Origin: DASWUZ01 sp036401375
GTDB taxonomy: Bacteria > Acidobacteriota > Terriglobia > Terriglobales > Acidobacteriaceae
Direction of reading: 5' to 3'
Assembly (NCBI GenBank): GCA_036401375.1
Contig: DASWVB010000038.1
Coordinates: forward strand, 1 to 64,000
DNA: 64,000 nt
Within the stretch, counting starts at the first letter, position 1, and each line of letters starts with the position of its first letter. The translations under genes were made by a program, and so were the position numbers. Positions 1 to 9,539 of this stretch are shown one piece after another. The notes beneath the pieces are model-generated. The model worked only from the letters and a program-made list of their open reading frames with translations. It made no database searches and was not told the DNA's origin.

Positions 1-219
1 CTTGCGCATCAGGTCCCACACCCCGGCCCGCTCGAACTGGGTGCGCATCTCCCGGTGGATCGCCACCCGTCCGCTGCGCCGCTCGACCGCAGGACGCTTG
101 CGCTGCTCGACGTAGATCTTCATCAGAAGCTCCATCTCCGACGCCATCGACTCGGCCAGGCAGGCGCGTGCCGCGCTCAGCTGCACCTGGGTCGAGAACG
201 AGTCTTCGAGCACGCTCAT
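1..219 (-). CDS. hypothetical protein, truncated at window edge
   Basis: The reverse strand is open from an ATG at 219 to the window edge (73 codons seen, no stop reached). The nearest upstream in-frame stop is at 283-285, and a GAGGTG element lies about 10 nt before the ATG, so the start is plausible. The visible peptide is charged and helix-prone, beginning MSVLEDSFSTQVQLSAAR and later rich in Glu, Arg and Met. I do not recognise a family. It points away from the repeat tract that follows, so that tract lies upstream of its start. The coding call rests on the long open frame and residue composition only. Confidence 0.5.
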   Translation of the reverse strand, partial: MSVLEDSFSTQVQLSAARACLAESMASEMELLMKIYVEQRKRPAVERRSGRVAIHREMRTQFERAGVWDLMRK

Positions 220-282
220 CACCGGCTGCACCTCGGGCGAGGGGTCAATGCTGCCAGGAAGAAAAGGGCAAGCCTCGGATGA

Positions 283-1290
283 TCACGCTATGCAGATCGT
301 GCGAGGGACGGGCGATGATGGAGGATGCTGACCCGCCGCGTCGGCCCCGAGACGCTGACGCACGAGTGATGACGCTATGCACGCCGAGAGGATACCTTGC
401 CGGCGCAGTCGCCGGTCGATCATGCGTCGCACGATGCCTCCGGGAAGTACCGCCCCTTCCGCGGCGCCCTGGCAGATCAGGCCTGGCGATCAGCCGGGAG
501 TGGTCGGGCGGCGGCGATACGTCTGGTGCGCGCTGGACCGCCTCGCTCCGGGGACGGGAGCCCGCACTAAGGATTCCATGCACGACTGGCGACGGCACCC
601 GCGCAAGTCGCACCGAGGATGACGCTCAACCATGCGTTCCGTACGCTGGGCGACGGCACCCGCTCCTCCAAGCCATAATGCCAAGCCTCCGGTGTCACGC
701 TGCACGACCGGGGCATGGCCGCGGACGATGATGCCCGCACCTGACCCCGCCGCGCTAAACCGGGCACGATTACCCTATGCCCGCCGGTACCATAGACACG
801 GCGCACGCTGACGTTACACGGGCCGCACGATGAGGCGAAGCCCAATACCCGCAACACCATGCCCGCATCACGATGCCCGCATCACGATGCGCGCAGCACG
901 ATGACGGTACCCGAGCGCATGGCGCGGCGCTGACTCAGTGCGGATGCCGCCCCGGCCATGGCGCTAAGACGAGCACGCCTGGGCGAAGCGTCTTGTGCCC
1001 GAGGCGCTGGCACGCCGCTGCGCCCAGCGATAGTACAGGGAGTGCCTGAGTTAAGGCGCCATGCACGACCGCTTGATAACACGCTCAATGACGCGCGCAC
1101 GAGCACGCGGCCAGCGATAATACGGGCGAGACGCGCGCTGCACGATCGCGCTCCGGATAACGCCGCGCCTGCAATTCACGCCGAAGACGATGACCCGCCG
1201 GACAACCACGCGCCCGTCCAGCACGCTGAAAGACGACACGCCGCACCATGACCCCCGCTCCCCGCACCCCGCAGCACGATCCCGCGCAAT
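283..1290. repeat. non-coding tract of degenerate ~14-bp units
   Basis: No convincing gene occupies this stretch; open frames on both strands are short and have Arg/Pro/Ala-rich shadow composition. The sequence is instead built from variants of a short unit that begins AT(G/A) and ends CACG. The clearest copies are the four in 845-900. Related copies occur at 1088-1101 (ATGACGCGCGCACG), 1117-1130 and 1131-1144, and looser ones recur from about 365 to 1290 (for example GCACGATG at 824-832 and 896-903). It separates the leftward gene ending at 219 from the FmdE-type gene. Function is unknown; it could be a decayed minisatellite or a structured, protein-binding region. Confidence 0.55.
845..900. 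repeat. four 14-bp tandem repeats
   Basis: Four consecutive 14-bp units are readable: ATACCCGCAACACC, ATGCCCGCATCACG, ATGCCCGCATCACG and ATGCGCGCAGCACG. Units two and three are identical and the outer two differ at three or four positions. This is the best preserved part of the larger degenerate tract. Because 14 is not a multiple of three, the array shifts frame with each copy and is not a coding repeat. Confidence 0.85.
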
Positions 1291-1533
1291 GACTAACCAA
1301 CCACTGCCGTGCGGAGGATGTCTTACACCTCGGTCGTTCATGGAGCTGGCGTCGTTCGTCGTAAAGTCTGGCCGGAACGATGCTGCGCCCATGTGAAGAC
1401 TGCCGCAATGAGTCCTGCTGCTGCGAGCGTCCATGCAGGAGACAGGTTCCGCTCCTAAAACCTGCCCCAAGACGCGAGAGGTCCATGCTCCCGGCAGCGG
1501 TGGCCGGATGGCACGGGCACCCTCGCCGGAAGG

Positions 1534-2133
1534 CTACCCCGCCCCATCGACGGGCTGCCAGTACCTGGCCTCGGGAGCGGCGCAGGAGAGGCACAGCGTC
1601 TGCTCGCCGCGCACCACAAAGCGATCGTAGTTGATGCCCTCCCCGCACACCGCGCAGGCGATGCGGCCGCTTTTGTAGCCGGGGAACTCCCGCGCATCGA
1701 GCTCGACCTTGACCCACTGCTCGGCGAAGAGGTTAGCGTCGGCCATCTCCCGATAAGCCCGCATCTGCTGCTGATTCTTGTCAGCGATCTCGGGGTACAT
1801 CTCCTTAGCCAGGGTCTTCGAAGATTCGCGCGCGCTGATACGGATGGCGCGTCCACTCTCGAGATCGATGAAGGTTGCCGCCATCTTGCCCCAGTCACGA
1901 AACTTCAGGGCGCGCTTTCCCAGCCTGCATCCCGTGACCACGCCGATCGCGTCGGTGGCGCAGCGGTCGATCTCGACGAAGGTCACGAGCCGCTTGCGCT
2001 GGGTGCCGCGCGGATCGTCGATGCCGAGGTGACGGCAACCCATCAACGCCATGCGCACCCCAAGGATTTGTCCGGCGCACAGGTGGCCGTGCGCGATTTC
2101 CGCACGTTCAAGCAATGATTCGAAGGATTCCAT
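1534..2133 (-). CDS. FmdE-family zinc protein
   Basis: The 199-residue product resembles the FmdE family (named after subunit E of molybdenum formylmethanofuran dehydrogenase). That family is common in bacteria without methanogenesis, and its role there is unclear. The N-terminal FmdE core shows HGHLC at residues 15-19, DRCATDAIG around 57-64 and TGCRLGKR around 68-74. The C-terminus holds a small zinc knuckle with paired cysteines C160/C163 and C181/C184, like the DksA/TraR-type finger often attached to FmdE. The length fits the two-domain form. The ATG at 2133 follows an AGG-containing leader. The secreted hypothetical at 2315-3007 lies upstream on the same strand after a 180-bp gap. The substrate cannot be deduced; a molybdopterin-related metal role is an inference from the family name only. 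Confidence 0.8.
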   Translation of the reverse strand: MESFESLLERAEIAHGHLCAGQILGVRMALMGCRHLGIDDPRGTQRKRLVTFVEIDRCATDAIGVVTGCRLGKRALKFRDWGKMAATFIDLESGRAIRISARESSKTLAKEMYPEIADKNQQQMRAYREMADANLFAEQWVKVELDAREFPGYKSGRIACAVCGEGINYDRFVVRGEQTLCLSCAAPEARYWQPVDGAG

Positions 2134-2314
2134 CTACCTGCCCTTGCGCGCAGCTCGCATACGTCCTTCTAAATCCTACCGCTTCGCCGCGTAGGCGGCG
2201 TCGAGACGCGATCACGCGCAAGGGTCGTCATCTGCTGGATGGCGGGTACCTGGTAGCGGGCGGATTTCATCTACGCGTGCTTCTTGCTCCGCCCGTTGGC
2301 ACTCGGCTGCAGAA

Positions 2315-3007
2315 CTACTTGCTCTCGTCGCTCTCATCGCCGTCCTCGACTAGCACGGCCGACAGGCCTACCAGGTCAAAGCTGGTCTCTGCTGCGCCGG
2401 TCGGATGAAACGTCACCCGCAGCGGCTCCCGCTGCCAGATTGCCTTGGCACAGGCCGGAGTGGGGTGATCGGCCGGGTCCCACGGTCCCAGCTTCTTGGC
2501 GACCACCGGCTTGCGCCCGCCTACCTGGGAGACGACGGCGTACATCTGCCTGCCGCTAGCCGCGAGGCCACAGTAGGCTGCGTAGTCGCGAAACCAGACC
2601 ACGTCAGAGGCGACCGGATCATAGTCGGGCAGGCGTACCGCCGCGTCATGCCGGCTCACTCGGTCGACCAGCAGCCAGGGGCCGCGCTGCCAGACCCAGT
2701 GCTCAACCTTGTCGGTCGGCAGGGCGTCGTTGATGCGCAGGGCGCGGCGCACTACGAAGCTGCGATCGGTCACATCGTGAGTCTCGCCCGTAGTCCATTC
2801 CTTCACTTTCCCGTCGATGACCAGGGGCCGCACGGGCAGCTGGCTCTCACCCGGTGCAGCGCCGGCCGGGTCACCTGCCACGGTGTAGGGCACGCGCCGG
2901 ATCGCCCCCAGGCCGAGCGAATGCACCTTTGGCTTTGCCGCCGCTCCTCCGGGCCCACTTGCAGCACCGAGCAACAGCAGGAGCGTGGCAGCTGGAAGGG
3001 GTTTCAT
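2315..3007 (-). CDS. secreted hypothetical protein
   Basis: A 230-residue protein with a classical signal peptide: MKPLP, a hydrophobic run LLLLLGAASG, then an Ala-rich cleavage zone near residue 24. The mature part has no domain I recognise. It contains aromatic/charged segments (WQRGPWLLVDR and VVWFRDYAAYCGL) and ends in an acidic tail (EDGDESDESK). Two cysteines in the mature part could form a disulfide in the periplasm. It lies upstream of the FmdE-type gene on the same strand with a 180-bp gap, so co-transcription is possible but not shown. The frame is uninterrupted and codon use matches its neighbours, so I take it as a real gene of unknown function. Confidence 0.65.
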   Translation of the reverse strand: MKPLPAATLLLLLGAASGPGGAAAKPKVHSLGLGAIRRVPYTVAGDPAGAAPGESQLPVRPLVIDGKVKEWTTGETHDVTDRSFVVRRALRINDALPTDKVEHWVWQRGPWLLVDRVSRHDAAVRLPDYDPVASDVVWFRDYAAYCGLAASGRQMYAVVSQVGGRKPVVAKKLGPWDPADHPTPACAKAIWQREPLRVTFHPTGAAETSFDLVGLSAVLVEDGDESDESK

Positions 3008-3279
3008 GCGACCACGCTATGCCCCGGCCGTTGATGTCGTCAATCGACGACAAAACTTTTGGAGCGCCTGGCCCGCTTTAAGAAGCCGGTGTACGGTCGG
3101 CGGCTGAGCTTAGAACTCCCTGCCGGCGCGAAGCTCCTCAGAGGCAGACGTGCTGCCTGTCATTGCCCTTATGCTTATCAATTCGTCAGCGACACTGGCC
3201 CGGAGCGGTCTTGCTCAAGGCCCGCTTGCTGGAAGCAATGTGCCGTAGGGCCATTCGCCCAAACGAACTCGCGCACTGG

Positions 3280-3558
3280 TTATTTTGGCGGCGGTGGAAC
3301 TTTCTTGCCTGCCTTCCGCGCTTCCGACAACCCGATTGCGATGGCCTGCTTTGGATTGGTCACCTTCTGACCACTACCGGAGCGCAGCTTGCCGCGCTTC
3401 ATCTCGTGCATCTCTTTGCCGACCGACGCAGAGGCCTCGGGACTGTACTTCCGCCCGCTCTTGCTGCCGCTGCTCTTCTTCGCGCTACTTTTCTTTCCGC
3501 TACTCGCGCTGCTCTTTTTTGCGCTGCTTTTCTTCGCTGCCTTCTTAGTGGCGGGCAT
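3280..3558 (-). CDS. DUF6496 Lys/Ser-rich basic protein
   Basis: This is a 92-residue basic protein. Residues 1-36 are a histone-H1-like low-complexity tail of KKSSAKKSS-type repeats. The remainder matches the DUF6496 pattern: a segment EMHEMKRGKLRSGSG followed by KQAIAIGLSEARKAGKK. The frame is open further upstream, but the ATG at 3558 has a strong Shine-Dalgarno (GGAGGA, complement of 3568-3573) at proper distance, and codons upstream look non-coding, so I chose this start. Small basic proteins of this family are presumed nucleic-acid associated; that role is inference. The tail is repetitive at the DNA level too, which may cause size variation. Confidence 0.8.
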   Translation of the reverse strand: MPATKKAAKKSSAKKSSASSGKKSSAKKSSGSKSGRKYSPEASASVGKEMHEMKRGKLRSGSGQKVTNPKQAIAIGLSEARKAGKKVPPPPK

Positions 3559-4069
3559 GGACTCTCTTCCTCCACAGACTACGAAGCCTGGAGACTGCGG
3601 GCAGTTGCTGGTCCGCTGGTCAGGGCGAACCCTACAAGACAATGCGTCAGCTCCTTGGAGCTGCGCCCGCGGACGCAACCTCAGCCGATTCGCAGAGATT
3701 TTTGCACCGTTATGGAGTACAGGCGCGAAACTGCCTCCATGAGCAATGTGGGAGGCGGGTGAAGAGGCGAGCGGGCCGCCCCACTCTGCCATCACGCGGC
3801 TTAGCATGTTTTTGCTGCTTTCCAGGAGTGACCCCGGCGGAGGTTTAAGAGCCGGAGGGGCTGCTGTGCCTGACAAGCCCAAAATAATCATTACCTAGCG
3901 GTGAAAGGCTTACCAAAGTGTTCTGCGGCGTGTTCCCGCCTGAGAGGATTGGGAAGCGGAGGTTCATGCTCGCGCCGATGCAGAAATAAGCAGCTTTCGC
4001 GGCGCGCGGCTCTCTCGGTTCGTCGCTGAATCGCGAAAAGCGGCAGACATCTACTTCCAGGGACCTCGC
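3559..4069. other. intergenic, nothing recognised
   Basis: About 510 bp separate the divergent DUF6496 gene and the first HD-GYP gene. Open frames here lack family signatures. The part next to 3559-3580 holds the leader of the leftward gene. The remainder presumably contains both promoters, but I could not point to convincing -35/-10 pairs. Confidence 0.5.
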
Positions 4070-5524
4070 GTGCAACCAATCTCGTCGTTCTCTTCTGCTG
4101 CCTCGTACCTTGGCGGCTCGGACGAAGCCTCTACTGGCGCAGGTTACGGCCGCGTGCGGCCAGCAGCACTGCCGCAGCGAACGCCACCTGCCCAGGGCGC
4201 CGCCATACCGCTGTCCGACATCGTCTCTGCCCTCTCGTTCGCGCTCGACCTCACGGAGGACGCGGTGCCCGGACACGCGGTGCGTTCCTGCCTGCTCGGG
4301 ATGCAGATGGCCAACGCCCTCGGCTTGCGCGAGGGCAAGCGCGCCGACCTATATTACGCCCTGCTCTTGAAGGACATCGGCTGCAGCAGCAACTCCGCCC
4401 GCATGTGCCAGATCATTGGCGGCGATGACCGTCAGATCAAGAGCGCGGTCAAGCTCGAGGACTGGACACGACCCTCGCTCTCGAGCGTAAAGATGCTGTG
4501 GAACAGCGTGCTGCCCGGCTCGGGCGCCCTGTCCCGGTCGCGGCGCATCCTCAGGACCGCCTGCCGGCAGAGGCAGAACAACGCGGAGCTGATCGGGCTT
4601 CGATGCGAGCGCGGTGCGAACATTGTCGCGAAGATCGGTCTTACGTTCGAGACCGGCGACGCGATCCGACACCTGGACGAACACTGGGACGGCTCCGGGT
4701 ACCCCGACCATCTGCGCGGAGAGGAGATTCCGCTCGACTCCCGTATCTTGAACCTGGCGCAGCATCTCGACGTCTTCTGCTCGGAGCGGGGCCCGGACGC
4801 GGCCCTCGAGGTTGTCAGAGACAGGAGCGGGCGCTGGTTCGATCCCGGCCTTGTCAAGGTTGTGGAGTCGCTCGCCAGGCGCAAACGGCTCTGGACATCG
4901 TCTGGAATCTCTGAAGACCGGGCGAAGGTGCTCGCACTGGCGCCGGCAATGCTCGGGGAGACCAGCCTCGCCCAGATCGATACCATCTGCGAGGCTTTTG
5001 CCGACGTGGTAGATGCGAAGTCGTCCTTTACCTACCAGCATTCCCTTGGAGTGACGAAGGCAGCGAGCCTGATCGCAAAAGCGCTCGGGCTCGATGAGGT
5101 GCGCCAGCGGCTGGTCTACAGGGCTGCGCTGCTGCACGATCTCGGTAAGCTTCGCGTCCCGAACTGCATCCTCGACAAACCGGGCAAGCTCACCGACGAA
5201 GAGTGGAAGGTGGTGCGCGAGCATCCCGGACTCTCGCAGCAGATACTGGGCCGCATCGCCGGCTTCGAGGAGATCTCGCTGGTCGCAGGACAGCACCACG
5301 AGAAGCTTGACGGCACCGGATATCCCCTTGGCCTCAGCGCCGCGGAGCTGTCGGTCGAGGCGCGCATCCTCGCGGTTGCCGACGTGTATGGAGCGCTGTC
5401 GGAGACCCGGCCCTATCGCGGCCCGCTCGAACTTTCCAAGATTGTAGAGATCATGTCCGAGCTGATACCTCACAAAGTGGATCGGGCTTGCTTCGAGGCG
5501 CTGGTTGCCGGTCTGAAGACTTAA
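4070..5524 (+). CDS. HD-GYP phosphodiesterase, tandem copy 1
   Basis: A 484-residue cytoplasmic protein with two HD-GYP-like lobes. The C-terminal lobe has the intact signature: HDLGK at about 356-360, HHEKLDGTGYP around residues 408-418 and ADVYGALSETRPYR after it. It should hydrolyse cyclic-di-GMP or act in related signalling. The N-terminal lobe keeps a GYP segment (HWDGSGYPDHLRGEEIP, about residues 203-219), but the HD position reads LLKDIGC, so the metal-binding His is lost. The GTG start follows AGGGA. There is no membrane segment or receiver domain. A paralogue follows 310 bp downstream with the same two-lobe layout. Enzymatic activity of the second lobe is inferred from its motifs. 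Confidence 0.85.
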   Translation: MQPISSFSSAASYLGGSDEASTGAGYGRVRPAALPQRTPPAQGAAIPLSDIVSALSFALDLTEDAVPGHAVRSCLLGMQMANALGLREGKRADLYYALLLKDIGCSSNSARMCQIIGGDDRQIKSAVKLEDWTRPSLSSVKMLWNSVLPGSGALSRSRRILRTACRQRQNNAELIGLRCERGANIVAKIGLTFETGDAIRHLDEHWDGSGYPDHLRGEEIPLDSRILNLAQHLDVFCSERGPDAALEVVRDRSGRWFDPGLVKVVESLARRKRLWTSSGISEDRAKVLALAPAMLGETSLAQIDTICEAFADVVDAKSSFTYQHSLGVTKAASLIAKALGLDEVRQRLVYRAALLHDLGKLRVPNCILDKPGKLTDEEWKVVREHPGLSQQILGRIAGFEEISLVAGQHHEKLDGTGYPLGLSAAELSVEARILAVADVYGALSETRPYRGPLELSKIVEIMSELIPHKVDRACFEALVAGLKT

Positions 5525-5834
5525 GGACGCTTTGCGGTTCGCAGGCTCGATCGCCGGCATTAGCACGGGTTTCTCGATTAACCTGCCGGCAGCGCACGAG
5601 TACCCTTCGCCTCCAGCCGCTCCTGAACGCGTTCGATCCAAAACGGCACTCCCAACTACGCCGGCTCCGTCCTGAATTGCCCCGGAATCGGGCACTCTGC
5701 CTGAAGTCTCGAACCTGCTCACCCTCTTGTATCTGCTGCCGATAAGCAGCTTGCAGGTCGCTCGGCCCGCACCTCTTTGCCTGACACGAGGGGGTTATGC
5801 GAGCCGGCACGCAATCGCGGGGGGCTGCTGTCCG
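5525..5834. other. intergenic between HD-GYP paralogues
   Basis: 310 bp between the two paralogous genes. The second gene's frame stays open to 5727, but that extension lacks similarity to the first protein's N-terminus and is probably leader. No terminator with a T-run and no RNA gene were seen. Confidence 0.45.
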
Positions 5835-7301
5835 ATGAAGACTCCGAGTGGGGTTCGCGAGGTGGATCCGTCCGTCCGGCAGGGGGTCGCAGCCGGCAGG
5901 CTCTGCTTGTCGGAGATAGTGTCGGCGCTGTCCTTCGCACTCGATTTCAGCGAGGGCGCGATGCCCGGTCACGCGGTCAGGAGCTGTCTGCTGGGGATGC
6001 GGATGGCGGATGCGCTGGGGCTCTCGACCGCGGAGAAGTCGGACCTCTATTACGCCCTGCTGCTCAAGGATGTAGGCTGCAGCAGCAATGCTGCACGGCT
6101 CACCGAAATAGCCGGCGGACAGCCGGGACTCGCCTCGAAAGTTGAGGACCTGACAGGCCTCTCGTGGGCGGCGATCCGGTCCCAGTGGCACGACATGCCC
6201 CGCGGAGGATCGCTAATCGGCAGAGCCAGAGCCATGCTGCACGGTCCAGGGGAGCGGCGGCAGGTTCTCGCAGCCATGATTGGTATTCGCTCCGAGCGCG
6301 CTGCCGGCATTGTCACCAAGATCGGGTTGACGCAGCAGACGGCAGCCTCGATTCGCCACCTCGACGAGCATTGGGACGGCAGCGGGTATCCCGGCCATCT
6401 GAGCGGCGAGGCTATTCCCCTGGCGTCGCGGATTGTCAGCATCGCCCAGAACCTTGACGTCTTCTACACCCGCCACGGCGCGCGCGCTGCGATGGCGCTG
6501 ATACGCAGGCGCGGTGGCCGCTGGTTCGATCCGCGTCTGGTCAAACTGGCCGCCCGCATGCACTCCCGGGAGCAGCTCTGGAGCGCCGGCGATGCTGCCG
6601 CGAATCGCGACATGGTGCTGGCCTTTGATCCAGATCCTTCCGGGGCTGCGACTACCATTCAGATCGATCGTGTGTGCGAGGCCTTCGCGGATGTGGTTGA
6701 CGCCAAGTCGTCGTTCACCTACGCCCACTCGATTGGAGTGACGCGTGCCGCTGCCATGATCGCCCAGCAGCTGGGCCTCGCCCCCGATCGCCAGCGCCTC
6801 GTCTACCGCGCGGCCCTGTTGCACGATATTGGGAAGCTGCAGATACCGAACTCCATCCTGGACAAGCCGGGCAAGCTCGACGCCGGCGAGTGGATGGTGA
6901 TCCGCGAACATCCGGTTGTCACCCAGCGCATCCTCGAGCGCATCTCGAAGTTCGACCAGATCGCCCGCACCGCCAGCCAGCACCATGAGCGCCTCGACGG
7001 CTCCGGCTATCCCCACGGGTTGCGCGGCGAGCACCTCTCGATGGAGGCACGCGTCATCGCCGTCGCCGACGTCTACGGTGCGCTCTCCGAGGACCGGCCC
7101 TACCGCGCCGCGCTCGGTATGGAGGAGATCATGTCCATCATGAGCAAGGACGTGCCGGAGAAGCTGGACCGCGCCTGCTACGATGCGTTGATCGATGCGC
7201 TCAAGCACAACAGTGCGGGAGTCACCTGCGCCGATGGCAAGCGGCTTCCGGCGAACGCCGCGCCCCCAAAGTCCTCGCCCGGCATCAATCGCATGCGGTA
7301 A
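5835..7301 (+). CDS. HD-GYP phosphodiesterase, tandem copy 2
   Basis: A 488-residue paralogue of the preceding gene. The C-terminal HD-GYP lobe is intact: HDIGK starting near His330, then QHHERLDGSGYPHGL. The N-terminal lobe again has the GYP half (HWDGSGYPGHLSGEAIP) but KDVGC in place of HDxGK, so the same inactivation is shared and predates the duplication. The frame is open to 5727, but the ATG at 5835 aligns with the conserved beginning (CLSEIVSALSFALDFSEGA compared with PLSDIVSALSFALDLTEDA in copy 1), so I prefer it. The C-terminal 30 residues are a Pro/Ala-rich tail absent from copy 1. Next gene on the same strand is thrS, 100 bp away and functionally unrelated. Confidence 0.85.
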   Translation: MKTPSGVREVDPSVRQGVAAGRLCLSEIVSALSFALDFSEGAMPGHAVRSCLLGMRMADALGLSTAEKSDLYYALLLKDVGCSSNAARLTEIAGGQPGLASKVEDLTGLSWAAIRSQWHDMPRGGSLIGRARAMLHGPGERRQVLAAMIGIRSERAAGIVTKIGLTQQTAASIRHLDEHWDGSGYPGHLSGEAIPLASRIVSIAQNLDVFYTRHGARAAMALIRRRGGRWFDPRLVKLAARMHSREQLWSAGDAAANRDMVLAFDPDPSGAATTIQIDRVCEAFADVVDAKSSFTYAHSIGVTRAAAMIAQQLGLAPDRQRLVYRAALLHDIGKLQIPNSILDKPGKLDAGEWMVIREHPVVTQRILERISKFDQIARTASQHHERLDGSGYPHGLRGEHLSMEARVIAVADVYGALSEDRPYRAALGMEEIMSIMSKDVPEKLDRACYDALIDALKHNSAGVTCADGKRLPANAAPPKSSPGINRMR

Positions 7302-7400
7302 GTTCAGCCTGCTGTTTCGATCTCAGCTCTGAACCTCGCACCGATGGCTCGACGAACCCGCTGCGAGTCAATATCCTTGTAGCAGGTCTCCTGCATTGCT

Positions 7401-9461
7401 ATGAGTCAAATCGCTGCTCCGAACGCCTCCCCCTCCATCCAGGTTGAACTGCCAGATGGCTCGCTCAAGAGCTTTACCTCCGGCGCAACTCCGTATGACG
7501 TTGCCATGAGCATCTCGCCGCGTCTGGCCGCAGCCGCCGTCGTCGCGAAGGTCCGTCCACTCACCGAGCAGGAGGTTGCGACTCCCGACGACCCGGAGCA
7601 GGACGCCAGCGAAGACGCCATGTACAGCGTCGAAGATCCGAACGCCGAGCGCATTGTCGACCTGAGCACACCCCTGACGATGAATGTCCGGCTGCAGCTG
7701 CTCACCGAGCGCGACCCGGAGTCGTTGAAGGTGGTGCGCCACTCCGCCGCCCACGTGATGGCAGCGGCGGTGCTCGAGCTCTACCCTGAGACCAGGCTGG
7801 GGCATGGGCCCGCAACCGATGCCGGATTCTTCTACGACTTCTACCGTCCCACCCCGTTCACGCCCGACGACCTCAAGGCTATTGAGACGAAGATGGCAGA
7901 GATCGTCGCCCGCGATGAGAGGTTTGTGCGCGAGTCTGAGCCGCGCGAGCAGGGTCTGCACCAATTCAAGGCGTCGAAGGACTTCATGAAGGTGCACTTC
8001 ATCGAGCGCTTTACCAGGCCTGGCGACGAGATTTCTCTCTATCGCAACGGCGGATTCGTCGACTTCTGCCGAGGTCCGCACGTGCCGTCGACCGGCCGAG
8101 TCAAAGCGTTTCGGGTACTGTCCCTGGCCGGTGCGTACTGGCTGGGTGACGAGAAGAATCCCCAGCTGCAGCGCATCTATGGGACCGCTTTTTTTTCGCA
8201 GAAGGAGCTGGACGCCCACTTTGCGCGCCTGGAGGAGGCAGCCAAGCGCGACCATCGTCTGCTGGGTAAGCAGCTCGATCTCTTTTCGATCCAGGAGATA
8301 GCCGGGGCGGGCCTGATCTTCTGGCATCCCAAGGGCGCCATGGTCCGCAAGGTCATGGAGGACTGGATGCGCGAGGAGTGCATCCGTCGCGGCTACTCGC
8401 TGGTGAATACGCCGCATGTGATGCGCCGTGAGCTGTGGCAGATCAGCGGGCATGAGGGCTTCTACTCGCAGAACATGTACGCCCCGATGGAGCTCGACGA
8501 CGCAGAGTACCGGCTCAAGCCGATGAACTGTCCAGGGCACATCCTCATCTACAAGAACTCGCCGAAGAGCTATCGCGACCTGCCGGTGCGCTACGCTGAG
8601 CTTGGAAATGTCTATCGCTACGAGCGCTCGGGCACCATGCATGGGCTGCTGCGCGTTCGCGGGTTTACGCAGGATGATGCGCATATCTTCTGCACGCCGG
8701 GTCAGGTTGAAGATGAGGTCGTGGCCTGCATCGACTTCGCGCAGGCGGTGCTCGAGACCTTCGGCTTCAACGGCTTCCAGGTAGAGCTCTCGACCTCAGA
8801 CCCGAACGACCCCAACCACTTCGCGGGGTCGAGCGCGGATTGGGCCGCGGCAACCGAGTCGCTCGAGAGTGCGCTCGCCCGCAAGGGAATTCCCTACAAG
8901 ACCATACCCGGGGAAGGCGCATTCTACGGGCCTAAGATCGACGCCAAGCTGGTCGATGTGCTCGGCCGCCTTTGGCAGCTCTCGACGGTGCAGTTTGACT
9001 TTAATCTCCCTGCCCGCTTTGGTCTCGAGTATGTCGGTGAAGATGGCGAGCGCCATCAGCCGGTCATGGTTCATCGCGCCCTCTTCGGCTCAGTCGAACG
9101 CTTCTTCGGCGTGCTGATCGAGCACTATGCAGGGGCGTTCCCGCTTTGGCTGGCTCCGGTGCAGGTAGGCGTCGTGCCGATCAGCGAACGCCATCACGAG
9201 TATGCGAACAAGGTACAGCAACGGTTACAGTCTGCAGGCTTCCGGGTGGAACTAGATGCGCGCAATGAAAAGATGAATGCCAAGATTCGCGACTTCACCA
9301 TGCAGAAGCTCCCCTATGTTCTGATCCTCGGCGACAAGGAGGAGTCTGCCGGCGCGGTGAGCGTTCGCACCCGCGGCAAAGGCGACGGAGGCTCTCAGCC
9401 GCTTGATGACTTCGTAGCGCACCTGCGGTCCCTTGCGGAGAGCAAGGGGCTCAAGCTCTAA
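7401..9461 (+). CDS. thrS: threonyl-tRNA synthetase
   Basis: A 686-residue class II synthetase charging tRNA-Thr. Order of domains: an N-terminal TGS-like domain (VELPDGSLKSFTSGATPYD); the editing domain with HSAAHVMAAAV and the FCRGPHVP cysteine segment; the catalytic core with MNCPGH (zinc Cys), RYERSGTMHGLLRVRGF (motif 2) and MVHRALFGSVERF (motif 3); and an anticodon-binding C-terminus (APVQVGVVPIS). Compared with the E. coli enzyme there is an acidic insertion of about 30 residues in the TGS half (DDPEQDASED). The ATG at 7401 follows a short, weak leader. No T-box leader is visible upstream. It is housekeeping and essential. Confidence 0.97.
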   Translation: MSQIAAPNASPSIQVELPDGSLKSFTSGATPYDVAMSISPRLAAAAVVAKVRPLTEQEVATPDDPEQDASEDAMYSVEDPNAERIVDLSTPLTMNVRLQLLTERDPESLKVVRHSAAHVMAAAVLELYPETRLGHGPATDAGFFYDFYRPTPFTPDDLKAIETKMAEIVARDERFVRESEPREQGLHQFKASKDFMKVHFIERFTRPGDEISLYRNGGFVDFCRGPHVPSTGRVKAFRVLSLAGAYWLGDEKNPQLQRIYGTAFFSQKELDAHFARLEEAAKRDHRLLGKQLDLFSIQEIAGAGLIFWHPKGAMVRKVMEDWMREECIRRGYSLVNTPHVMRRELWQISGHEGFYSQNMYAPMELDDAEYRLKPMNCPGHILIYKNSPKSYRDLPVRYAELGNVYRYERSGTMHGLLRVRGFTQDDAHIFCTPGQVEDEVVACIDFAQAVLETFGFNGFQVELSTSDPNDPNHFAGSSADWAAATESLESALARKGIPYKTIPGEGAFYGPKIDAKLVDVLGRLWQLSTVQFDFNLPARFGLEYVGEDGERHQPVMVHRALFGSVERFFGVLIEHYAGAFPLWLAPVQVGVVPISERHHEYANKVQQRLQSAGFRVELDARNEKMNAKIRDFTMQKLPYVLILGDKEESAGAVSVRTRGKGDGGSQPLDDFVAHLRSLAESKGLKL

Positions 9462-9539
9462 GCACATTTTTAACTTGCGGGCACCTCGTTGTGCTACCTT
9501 GAGGCCGACGCTGCGCCCTGCAGCCGATGAGGTTAGAAC

